Part shown: in pieces, positions 1 through 5,633 of the stretch | Layout of the letters: each line of letters opens with the position of its first letter | Position numbering within the stretch: position 1 is the stretch's first letter | Assembly: GCA_031256755.1 (NCBI GenBank) | Contig: JAIRPZ010000159.1 | Span: 1 to 8,101 of the forward strand | Length of the DNA: 8,101 nt | Reading direction: 5' to 3' | Source of the DNA: Planctomycetaceae bacterium | Lineage (GTDB): Bacteria > Planctomycetota > Planctomycetia > Pirellulales > Thermoguttaceae | The notes under the pieces: generated by a model | Told to the model about the DNA's origin: nothing | What the model saw: only the letters and a program-made list of their open reading frames with translations | Database searches by the model: none | Program-made: the position numbers and the translations under genes

Positions 1-193
1 CTGTCCAGCGGCGGAAACGCCGATAGATGCTGTTCCACTTGCCGTATTTTTCCGGCATAGCACGCCACCGGAAACCGTTTTCAGTGAGGTGAATCATCGC
101 CTCGAAAAAGATTTTGTTGTCGATGGCGACATTGCCTCGTTGTATCGGAAGCAAATGTTTTATCTGTTCGTAGTGTGCGTGTGTCCATTGCAT
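1..193 (-). CDS. IS5-family transposase, N-terminal part (DUF4096-like), cut by window edge
   Basis: This is the first 64 codons of a DDE transposase that moves the insertion sequence. It starts at an ATG (MQWTHAHYEQIKHLLP). The hallmark of the IS5/IS402-type N-terminal DNA-binding domain follows: an FRWRAMPEKYGKWNSIYRRF block at about residues 43-62, close to the family consensus in which an aromatic and a W-R-x-(L/M)-P-E precede GKWN-x-(V/I)-Y-R-R-F-x-R-W. The catalytic domain would lie beyond position 1, so activity cannot be judged. No Shine-Dalgarno site precedes the ATG. The reading frame upstream of the ATG stays open through the whole interrupted DUF1559 gene, so an automatic gene caller may report one long fusion. 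I take the ATG at 193 as the natural transposase start because the family similarity begins there. Confidence 0.8.
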   Translation of the reverse strand, partial: MQWTHAHYEQIKHLLPIQRGNVAIDNKIFFEAMIHLTENGFRWRAMPEKYGKWNSIYRRFRRWT

Positions 194-245
194 TACGAAA
201 TATAAATTTATAAATAAAATATGGCAAGAACTGTGGCAACACGAC
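1..245 (-). mobile_element. IS5-family insertion sequence, one end, cut by window edge
   Basis: The minus strand enters the N-terminus of an IS5-type transposase at 193, about 50 bases inside the point where the DUF1559 protein reading loses sense. The proposed element edge lies just after GTTAG on the minus strand (plus ctaa at 246-249). TTAG fits the YTAR target preferred by the IS5 subgroup, and the adjoining bases (GTCGTGTTGCCACAG) could be the terminal inverted repeat. The other end lies outside the window, so neither the terminal repeat nor the target duplication can be confirmed. The boundary could be off by several bases. Confidence 0.65.
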
Positions 246-1259
246 CTAACTCCCGAAATTGAATTTTTGTAATTTCCGTTCGTTCCGCAATAATTCAATA
301 TGGTCTGCCGGTTTGTCAGTCTTGCATCATAGGTTTTGTTTGAGAAAACGCTGCCGCCGTTCGCATCATTGCTTCGAGTTATTTCAATAACCGGGTAATT
401 ATTGGGGGTTGTGAACATTGCAAACATCCGCTCGGAAAACATTGCGGTATTGCTCAATCCGTCTGTAATGCTCCCGAAATCAATGAATCCGCCGAGTCCC
501 CTCCGCCACGCAATCTTTTCGTAGTTTGGATCCTTGATGGGTATAACTGTCGTCTCAACGCCGTGTGCAAACGAGGCATCGCCGTGATTCCACCGGTAAT
601 GGGTGGCTGCCCGAATCCCGGTGGCGGTAATTGTCGAAGCGGAATATCCCGAGGGACAGATAAACAGCCCTTCCGGTTTCTGTATACGGGGATCATCAGC
701 AGGCGGGTTTGTTAGGGTTTGTGCTCCATCAGGGTCGTATGCTGATGATACCTTCCACAAGTCGTACAGTTGCTGGGCTTCCAAGTATGGGAGAAGGTCG
801 ATGAACACTCCGGCAGCTAGGCTGTTTTGGGGGTGTTTGCATCGGGCTCCGCTGCCGATCCCGTCTTCTGTGCCGCTTATCATCGGCAGCATACTGTAAG
901 TGTTCTGGTAGTTGTGAGCAGCGAGAGCGAGTTGCTTCTGTTTGTTGCTGCACTGCATCCGGCGTGCTGCCTCGCGTGCTGCTTGGATAGCCGGTAAGAG
1001 TAAAGCAATGAGCATGCCGATAATGGCGATGACGACAAGGAGTTCGATAAGGGTGAAACCCAAAGAACGGGCGAAAGAGCGGGAAACAGTGCTTACACTG
1101 TTAACGCTGTTTCGAACGTAACCCCCCCCCCGTTCTTTTGCCTATTTTACTACGCATGGGGGCGTTTGTAAGGGTTTTGCCGGTGATTCCGGTTGTCAAA
1201 CCGGCGGCGGAAGCGGGGAACGTGCGTTTCCCGCGAGTTGTAATACAAATGACGGTCAT
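246..1259 (-). pseudogene. DUF1559 prepilin-type protein, frameshifted at G10 and truncated by the IS
   Basis: DUF1559 proteins are secreted, type IV pilin-like or pseudopilin-like proteins greatly expanded in Planctomycetes; their exact role is unknown. The frame read from 1060 downward gives GFTLIELLVVIAIIG (methylation motif plus hydrophobic helix), then LLPAIQAAREAARRMQCSN, then a DGLSNTAMFSE motif, all typical. The best start is ATG 1259 behind AAGGAGG. From there translation runs into ten G (1122-1131) and ends at TAA 1101-1103 after 52 codons. Nine G would place ATG 1259 in frame with GFTLIE, giving a leader of about 66 residues; an in-frame ATG at 1157 would shorten it to about 32. 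In the frame as written, a TAG lies at 1142-1144 and the only common start before GFTLIE is a TTG directly beside it, which would leave no basic leader. The C-terminal part is lost at the IS. Either defect alone might be an error or reversible; together they suggest a decaying copy. Confidence 0.8.
1122..1131 (-). repeat. G10 homopolymer in the DUF1559 leader
   Basis: Ten consecutive C on the plus strand (G on the coding strand) lie between the strong start codon at 1259 and the pilin-like helix. Ten leaves the helix out of frame, while nine (or twelve) restores it. Long G runs are prone to polymerase slippage and to sequencing or assembly error. A perfect 7-bp hairpin (AACAGTG/CACTGTT, 4-base loop, 1085-1102) lies about 19 bases downstream in the mRNA. 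That is farther than the 5-9 bases usual for programmed ribosomal frameshifting. Confidence 0.9.
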
Positions 1260-1264
1260 AGTCT

Positions 1265-1271
1265 CCTCCTT
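1265..1271 (-). promoter_or_regulatory. Strong Shine-Dalgarno site for the DUF1559 gene
   Basis: On the minus strand AAGGAGG (within AAAGGAGGA) lies 5 bases before ATG 1259. It is the only canonical ribosome site in the window and decides the start of the DUF1559 reading frame, even though the prepilin motif then sits unusually far inside. Confidence 0.7.
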
Positions 1272-1314
1272 TCAAAATAATGAGGGTGAAAAAATAAGTA
1301 TACCGTATATTCTC

Positions 1315-1343
1315 ATTATCGGCTAAACGGCAAGAATTGTCAA
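1315..1343 (-). promoter_or_regulatory. Sigma70-type promoter of the DUF1559 gene
   Basis: On the minus strand TTGACA (1343-1338) is followed after exactly 17 bases by GATAAT (1320-1315), five of six matches to TATAAT. Transcription would start near 1308, leaving a leader of about 50 bases with the AAGGAGG site. A second -10-like hexamer, TATACT, lies at 1297-1302. The promoter sits in the gap after rpiB, so the DUF1559 gene does not depend on rpiB transcription. Confidence 0.6.
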
Positions 1344-1377
1344 CACCGGACAGACGATTTATGGAAGGACTGCCGTT

Positions 1378-1851
1378 TCAACCGGAATGGACAAGTCCGA
1401 GTTGTTTTTCGAGCAGCCGGATTTTTTCAATGCGGCGTTCATGCCGTCCGCCGTCAAACGGAACCGTCAGCCAAATTTGAACAATCTGCATCATCTGCTC
1501 TTCGTTCAGCATATCGCCCGCCAAACACAGGATATTCAGATTATTGTGCCGCCGGCTCAACTCCGCCGAAAGTTCATCAATGACCGGTGCCGCCTGAATC
1601 CCCGGAAATTTATTCGCTGCAATACACATTCCAATCCCTGTCCCGCAGATCAAAATTCCCCGATCATTTTCCCCGCGGCTGATTGACCGGGCAATTTCCG
1701 CAGCAACATCGGGATAATCGGTCGGACTGGCAGCATCCAATGCCGGTCCGAACTCCGTTACGGAATATCCTTTCTGCCGAAGATATTCCGTTAACTTCAT
1801 TCGGGTAGAAACGCCGCGGTGATCGCTCCCAATGATTAAATTCAATGACAT
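1378..1851 (-). CDS. rpiB: Ribose-5-phosphate isomerase B (RpiB/LacAB family)
   Basis: RpiB interconverts ribose 5-phosphate and ribulose 5-phosphate in the cytoplasmic pentose phosphate pathway. The 157-residue length is normal. N-terminal IGSDHRG supplies the phosphate/substrate-site Asp10 and His11. DYPDVA follows at 45-50. GILICGTGIGM at 65-75 carries the catalytic Cys69 and the oxyanion-loop Thr71 and Gly72. SRRHNNLNIL at 99-108 holds His102 and Asn103, and GGRHERR at 134-140 the phosphate-binding Arg136 and Arg140. LacA/LacB lack some of these residues, and allose-phosphate isomerase is the other close relative, so RpiB is the best call. The ATG at 1851 lies right before the beta-strand that carries the DH motif, as in the family. 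No Shine-Dalgarno site is present; seven C followed by GAA precede the start. The gene is divergent from the kinase. Confidence 0.93.
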   Translation of the reverse strand: MSLNLIIGSDHRGVSTRMKLTEYLRQKGYSVTEFGPALDAASPTDYPDVAAEIARSISRGENDRGILICGTGIGMCIAANKFPGIQAAPVIDELSAELSRRHNNLNILCLAGDMLNEEQMMQIVQIWLTVPFDGGRHERRIEKIRLLEKQLGLVHSG

Positions 1852-1935
1852 TTCGGGGGGGAATTGATTATTGACCGTTAATAACTAATAATATGGGGGA
1901 TTGAGGCAGGTTTCTGTTTCTATCGTGTATGTCTG

Positions 1936-1945
1936 CCGTATACGG
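1936..1945. promoter_or_regulatory. Perfect 10-bp palindrome CCGTATACGG between rpiB and the kinase
   Basis: A perfect dyad lies in the divergent intergenic region, about 60 bases before the kinase ATG and downstream of the likely rpiB transcription start. It could be a small operator or chance; nothing else in the window supports a regulator. A related imperfect dyad (ATAC-C-GTAT) lies at 1300-1308 before the DUF1559 gene. Confidence 0.2.
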
Positions 1946-1966
1946 TTCTAATTCCCCCGCCCCTTT

Positions 1967-1994
1967 ATTATCAATGATCCTTTTAATTTGTCAA
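1967..1994 (-). promoter_or_regulatory. Sigma70-type promoter of rpiB
   Basis: On the minus strand TTGACA (1994-1989) is followed after 16 bases by GATAAT (1972-1967), the same pair of hexamers as in front of the DUF1559 gene. Transcription would start near 1960, giving a leader of about 108 bases. The -35 box lies just before, and overlaps the alternative TTG start of, the divergent kinase gene. Confidence 0.5.
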
Positions 1995-2002
1995 TTCCCC
2001 AG

Positions 2003-3469
2003 ATGGAAGAATTAACCAATCGCGAATTCGGTGATTATCATATCATACGGAGGATCGGCAGCGGAGCGACAGCGGATGTCTTTTTAGCAGAGCAGCGGTC
2101 GCTGGGACGGCGGGTCGCTCTCAAAATTCTGAAAAAAGAATTGGCGGCGGCTGATGAAACTTACACACGCCGGTTTACCCGGGAGGCAAGAGCCATTGCC
2201 GCTTTGAACCATCCTAATCTTGTCCAGATTTACCAAATTGACTGCCGGGACGGTTACTGGTTTATTGCTCAGGAATACGTTCAGGGCGAAACCTTGCAGC
2301 AGGAAATTCAGCGTTCCGGTGCGCTGCCCGCAGAGAAAGTTCTTGTTTTGCTTTGGCAAATAGCCGCCGCTTTTCAAACCGCCGCCGAAGCGGGCATTGT
2401 TCACCGCGATATTAAACCGGAAAACATTTTACTCACTGCTAACGGTACCGTTAAGGTGACCGATTTCGGTTTAGCGCATCTCCAAATGTCGGCCATTGCC
2501 AAAACCGATACAGCATTGACCGAAATCGGTATGACGCTGGGAACGCCGCTGTATATGAGTCCCGAACAGTCGCAGGGTAAACCTCTTGATCACCGCAGCG
2601 ATATTTATTCGCTGGGCATTACCTGCTGGCATGCTCTTGCCGGCAAGCCCCCGTTTACCGGCGATACTGCTCTTTCTGTGGCTTTGCAGCATGTCAATTC
2701 GCCTCCGCCGCCTTTGGCGAAACAGCGTACCGGTATTCCGTCCGCCTTGACAGCCGTCATTGAGCGGATGATCGCAAAAAATCCTGAAGACCGGTTTCAG
2801 CATTTTCACGAAATTATCGAACAATTGCAGACCGCCGGTCTTCTTCCGCCGCACATTTCGGTACACCGGCGGAGTTTTGTTCCGGCATCGGCGCGGCAAT
2901 TATTGCAGCAAGCCCTTCATCAAAAGCATAGCCGGTTTCGCCGGATACTGATTCGGTTGTTCTTTGCCGTGATCATTGCGATCATCGGCGGAGTGCTGGG
3001 AAGTACGTATCAAATGTGGAAGCGTCCGCCGTTTCTCTCTGCCGGTGCGTTAATCGTCGAAAAAAAACAGACCGCGGAAGAACAGTGGGTTTATGCGTGC
3101 GTTATCAATACCCCGGAAGCGTGGCGATGTGTGATTGATTATTTTCCTGAAGAGAATTATTTTTGGGGTCGCAAGGCAAAACGGCAATTGATTCGGTTTT
3201 ATTATGCAGAGACTAACACGTTTGACAGTTTGCCGCTTTTTCAGGAATTTGCCGTATTGAGTGATGTTGATATTGAAGACCAGATGCTGGGGCTTGCTGG
3301 TCTTGCTTGGTGTGCTGCCGAAAATCAAAATGATGTGATGGCTTGGAACTATTTGCAGCGGATTAAAACGGCTCCTGCGGATATTCTTTTCGATCAGATT
3401 TACGATGCGGCGAAAAAAGCGGTGCAAAAAAGAGTCGAAACCGGTGGTCTGCCGAAGCCCCTGAAATAG
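2003..3469 (+). CDS. Transmembrane Ser/Thr protein kinase (PknB type) with an extracytoplasmic helical domain
   Basis: This Hanks-type kinase would phosphorylate Ser/Thr residues of unknown partners. From ATG 2003 it has 488 residues. The kinase domain spans about 13-280: Gly-rich loop GSGATADV (19-26), VALK with Lys41, Glu61 of helix C in REARAI, HRDIKPEN (134-141) with catalytic Asp136, DFG (154-156), GTPLYMSPEQ, Asp200 in RSDIYSLG, and a final DRF. All key residues are present, so it should be active. A basic linker precedes one hydrophobic segment (about 314-335, FFAVIIAIIGGVLG). The last 150 residues look alpha-helical, with Trp/Ala patterns reminiscent of tetratricopeptide repeats, and should lie outside the cytoplasmic membrane; I recognise no sensor domain there. 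A TTG start at 1988 would add five residues, but it overlaps the rpiB -35 box, so ATG is preferred. No Shine-Dalgarno site is seen. No phosphatase or FHA partner lies nearby, so it looks like one of the many orphan kinases of planctomycetes. Confidence 0.93.
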   Translation: MEELTNREFGDYHIIRRIGSGATADVFLAEQRSLGRRVALKILKKELAAADETYTRRFTREARAIAALNHPNLVQIYQIDCRDGYWFIAQEYVQGETLQQEIQRSGALPAEKVLVLLWQIAAAFQTAAEAGIVHRDIKPENILLTANGTVKVTDFGLAHLQMSAIAKTDTALTEIGMTLGTPLYMSPEQSQGKPLDHRSDIYSLGITCWHALAGKPPFTGDTALSVALQHVNSPPPPLAKQRTGIPSALTAVIERMIAKNPEDRFQHFHEIIEQLQTAGLLPPHISVHRRSFVPASARQLLQQALHQKHSRFRRILIRLFFAVIIAIIGGVLGSTYQMWKRPPFLSAGALIVEKKQTAEEQWVYACVINTPEAWRCVIDYFPEENYFWGRKAKRQLIRFYYAETNTFDSLPLFQEFAVLSDVDIEDQMLGLAGLAWCAAENQNDVMAWNYLQRIKTAPADILFDQIYDAAKKAVQKRVETGGLPKPLK

Positions 3470-3484
3470 ACAATGCCTAAACGT

Positions 3485-4072
3485 CTACTGTGTGTATTCT
3501 CCTGAATAGACGGATTTTGGTTCGGCAAGTGCAGGTGCGGGAGTTTCATCGGTGATCGTTGTTATTGCATGGGACGTACCAACCACGAGTGAAGGGCTGT
3601 TGCCGACTGCCGTTTTCTGCACGCCGTTTTCATCATAAGAGTCCGACCGGCTTTTTGCTTCCAGCGTTTGAAAGGCGGTCTGGCTCGTTGCAGGAACATT
3701 GACGGCAACCCATTGCGGTTCTTTCGGTGTCTCTTTTTTTTCGGCAGTGAACAATTCGGCTTTCTGTTCTACGGACGATCCCAGAGGACTTGACGGAGCC
3801 GCCGGAGGCGGAACCGTTGTGCCGGGCAGTGCCGCCGGTGCCGCTGGTGAAGACGGCTGAAACGTCGCTGCCGGAACCGCGGGAACCGTATCGCCGCCGG
3901 GAGTTTGCCCCAGATAAAATTCCTGACTCGAAAACGTTGCCGGAGGCGGAACTGTATTCCGGTTTTGGGAGACCGCAAAGGGATTGACCGGTCTGCTGCC
4001 GCTGGTCTGACAGCCCGCAAGCAAGCCGATTCCCAATAATAAAAAGAATACCGTCTGCTGTTTTGGAAACAT
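3485..4072 (-). CDS. Proline/alanine-rich lipoprotein of unknown function
   Basis: This is a predicted envelope lipoprotein of 195 residues. A basic start (MFPKQQ) and a hydrophobic stretch lead to a lipobox LLAG-Cys21, the site of lipid attachment and cleavage. Residues 30-100 are low-complexity and rich in Pro, Ala, Thr and Ser, with TVPPPA occurring twice (about 40-45 and 86-91), suggesting a flexible spacer. The later part (about 105-195) is more mixed and includes one Trp (WVAVNVPATSQ at 121-131), but I recognise no domain. ATG 4072 gives a textbook signal peptide; a weak AGGGG lies about 9 bases upstream. The gene converges on the kinase with only 15 bases between stops. That closeness does not prove a link, though an envelope lipoprotein beside a membrane-spanning kinase is worth noting. 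No function is assigned. Confidence 0.8.
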   Translation of the reverse strand: MFPKQQTVFFLLLGIGLLAGCQTSGSRPVNPFAVSQNRNTVPPPATFSSQEFYLGQTPGGDTVPAVPAATFQPSSPAAPAALPGTTVPPPAAPSSPLGSSVEQKAELFTAEKKETPKEPQWVAVNVPATSQTAFQTLEAKSRSDSYDENGVQKTAVGNSPSLVVGTSHAITTITDETPAPALAEPKSVYSGEYTQ

Positions 4073-4121
4073 CGCCTTAATCCCCTAATTTTTGATGAAA
4101 ACTGTTTGCCGCAGACGGAAT

Positions 4122-4316
4122 CTAATGATTTTGCCACATTGCGTCCAGACCATTTTGTTTCAGATAGTATACCACACGAAACCGGCGTTGCATCGAAAAA
4201 TATCTGACATTGCGAATACATCGTTCAATGTTTTTCCGGCGGAACCAATTTTCAGCGGGCGGCTTGATGACGGCAATGTCAGTCCGCAGAAGGAAGCCTT
4301 GCCTGTTTTGGGTCAT
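4122..4316 (-). CDS. Doubtful small ORF, 64 codons, in the lipoprotein-rsgA gap
   Basis: An ATG-started ORF (MTQNRQGFLLRTDIAV...) fills the middle of the gap and ends 49 bases before the lipoprotein start. Its frame stays open upstream to about 4447 without another good start codon. Composition is basic and aromatic-rich, with many Arg. Third-position GC is near half by eye, like the neighbours. There is no Shine-Dalgarno site, no recognised domain, and the lipoprotein promoter lies inside it. It may be a real small protein, the worn remains of a gene, or chance. Confidence 0.2.
   Translation of the reverse strand: MTQNRQGFLLRTDIAVIKPPAENWFRRKNIERCIRNVRYFSMQRRFRVVYYLKQNGLDAMWQNH
4166..4174 (-). 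promoter_or_regulatory. Extended -10 promoter of the proline-rich lipoprotein gene
   Basis: On the minus strand TGGTATACT gives the TGn extension plus a five-of-six -10 hexamer. No good -35 box is seen at the expected distance. Transcription would start near 4158, giving a leader of about 85 bases. Confidence 0.4.
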
Positions 4317-4448
4317 GCCGAGAGTGAATCCACCGGAAATTTCTTTCGGTATCCGAAATGCAAGTGCCGCAGCCGGACAATCAACAGATAATCCTCTTTT
4401 GCAGATTTGAATCCTTGCGGCAGGGCGAGGCCGGGATGTCCCTGCTCA

Positions 4449-4457
4449 TGGTATAAT
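4449..4457 (+). promoter_or_regulatory. Extended -10 promoter of rsgA, suggesting a leaderless mRNA
   Basis: TGGTATAAT is a perfect extended -10 (TGn plus consensus TATAAT). The last T is at 4457 and the rsgA ATG begins at 4466, so the usual start point 6-9 bases downstream falls on or just before the A of the ATG. No -35 box is seen at 16-18 bases, as is usual for extended -10 promoters. Confidence 0.55.
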
Positions 4458-4465
4458 CGGCACCG

Positions 4466-5554
4466 ATGAAACCGCAAAAAGTGCGGGTCTCCTTTCGCAA
4501 AAACCGGTCGGAACGAACCCGGACAAGCAATTGGACCCGGCAGTTTGAAGAACACGGCTTTGAAGAAGAACGCGAAACCGCTGCGGAACGCATCAGCGGT
4601 AAAGGCGAACTCTCCCGAAAAAGAACCGTTGCTGAAAACATTCCTGACGCAGAAACCCCGCTGTTCTCCGGCAGAGTTCTCTGCGTTCACGGTGCAAGTA
4701 TTGCCGTACAAACCGGAGACGGACGGCTGTTTCAATGCGTGATGCGGCGTGTGCTGAAAACACTGCAAACCGATGAACGTCAGCCCGCTGTTGCCGGCGA
4801 TCGGGTAGGGTTTCGTCCGGCACCAAACAACGAAACAGAAGGGATGATCGAGCATGTCGAACCGAGAACCAATACCATTGCCCGAACCAGCAAAAACCGC
4901 AAACACGTCATTGCCGCCAATGTCGATCAGGTACTCATTGTTGCCAGTGCGGATCAGCCGGAACTGAAACCGAATCTGATCGACCGGATGATTTTAACAG
5001 CAGAACAATCCGGCGTGCTGCCGATTATTTGTATCAATAAAATTGATCTCGTTGATCCCGCCGGATTACAGCCGCTCATCGGCGTTTATTCCCAAATGGG
5101 ATACAAGGTCTTAACGTTAAGTGCCGAAACCGGTTTGGGAATGGAACGTCTCCGAAAACAATTGCTGAACCGGTCAAGTGCGGTTGCCGGTCAAAGCGGA
5201 GTGGGAAAGTCCTCGCTGCTCAATGCCGCTGATCCGCAAATGCATCTTCGGACAGCGGAAATCGGTCATGCGTTTAAAGGAAAACATACGACCACTATGG
5301 CGGAATTGCGGCAACTCTCTTTCGGCGGTTTCGTGATTGATACGCCCGGCTTGCGGCAATTTATGCTTTGGGATATTATTCCCGAAGAAGTTTTCGGACT
5401 CTTCCGCGATCTGCGTCCGTATGAAAACCGGTGCCGGTTTCCTGACTGCACCCATTCTCACGAAGACGATTGTGCCGTGAAGCAGGCGGTTGGAGAAGGA
5501 CGGCTCGATCTCCGCCGCTACGAAAGTTACCTCGCCGTCCGCTTCGGAAATTGA
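4466..5554 (+). CDS. rsgA: Ribosome small subunit-dependent GTPase A (RsgA/YjeQ)
   Basis: RsgA is a circularly permuted GTPase that checks late 30S subunit maturation and releases RbfA. The 362 residues contain, in order, a basic N-terminal extension (1-65), an OB fold (about 66-140), the permuted G domain with NKID (191-194, G4), GQSGVGKS (242-249, P-loop), the HTTTM switch (274-278, G2) and DTPG (292-295, G3), and a zinc knuckle: Cys323, Cys328, His330, Cys336, with the same spacing as E. coli YjeQ. All catalytic and metal residues are present. The N-terminal extension (VSFRKNRSERTR, then WTRQFEEHGFEEE and GELSRKRT) is longer than in Bacillus and, from memory, resembles that of planctomycete homologues; it may contact rRNA. 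ATG 4466 is chosen because this extension continues right up to it. There is no Shine-Dalgarno site, and a consensus -10 lies only 8 bases upstream. It is the first of three plus-strand genes. Confidence 0.96.
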   Translation: MKPQKVRVSFRKNRSERTRTSNWTRQFEEHGFEEERETAAERISGKGELSRKRTVAENIPDAETPLFSGRVLCVHGASIAVQTGDGRLFQCVMRRVLKTLQTDERQPAVAGDRVGFRPAPNNETEGMIEHVEPRTNTIARTSKNRKHVIAANVDQVLIVASADQPELKPNLIDRMILTAEQSGVLPIICINKIDLVDPAGLQPLIGVYSQMGYKVLTLSAETGLGMERLRKQLLNRSSAVAGQSGVGKSSLLNAADPQMHLRTAEIGHAFKGKHTTTMAELRQLSFGGFVIDTPGLRQFMLWDIIPEEVFGLFRDLRPYENRCRFPDCTHSHEDDCAVKQAVGEGRLDLRRYESYLAVRFGN

Positions 5555-5578
5555 CAGGTATGTCCGATGCCGTATTTC

Positions 5579-5587
5579 TGATACAAT
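5579..5587 (+). promoter_or_regulatory. Extended -10 promoter of the HAD gene
   Basis: TGATACAAT gives a TGn extension and a five-of-six -10 hexamer in the 79-base gap after rsgA. Transcription would start near 5594, about 40 bases before the ATG. A TTGACA overlaps the rsgA stop at 5551-5556 but is 25 bases away, too far to act as its -35. Confidence 0.4.
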
Positions 5588-5633
5588 GTTCCGCCGGCAA
5601 ACGATTCCGAAAACAAATTCAACAGAAAAATCA

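Larger units (their letters stand above)
4073..4465. other. 393-base divergent intergenic region between lipoprotein and rsgA
   Basis: Apart from the two outward-facing extended -10 sites (TGGTATACT to the left, TGGTATAAT to the right) and the doubtful 64-codon ORF, I see no RNA gene, strong hairpin, repeat or convincing coding sequence. The length is more than two promoters need. Confidence 0.5.

Noticed and set aside
603..899. Plus-strand ORF of 98 codons
   Set aside because: It is the reverse-strand shadow of the DUF1559 gene, whose motifs are clear on the minus strand.
1085..1131. Programmed ribosomal frameshift at the G10 tract with a downstream hairpin
   Set aside because: The hairpin starts about 19 bases after the tract, too far for the usual mechanism. 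Length variation, sequencing error or decay is simpler.
1325..1378. 8-bp inverted repeat AAACGGCA/TGCCGTTT after rpiB as a terminator
   Set aside because: The spacer is 38 bases and no T-run follows on the minus strand. The left arm lies in the spacer of the DUF1559 promoter.
3482..3512. 6-bp inverted repeat CGTCTA/TAGACG after the kinase stop as a terminator
   Set aside because: A short AT-containing stem with an 19-base loop and only GATTTTGG after it; too weak to call.
4313..4906. Long minus-strand ORF of 197 codons opposite the start of rsgA
   Set aside because: Mostly antisense to the conserved rsgA coding region, and its sequence has no recognisable family pattern.
5490..5633. N-terminal extension of the HAD protein starting inside rsgA
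   Set aside because: It overlaps the conserved end of rsgA in another frame. The added residues do not resemble HAD proteins, which normally begin just before the DxDG strand as at 5634.
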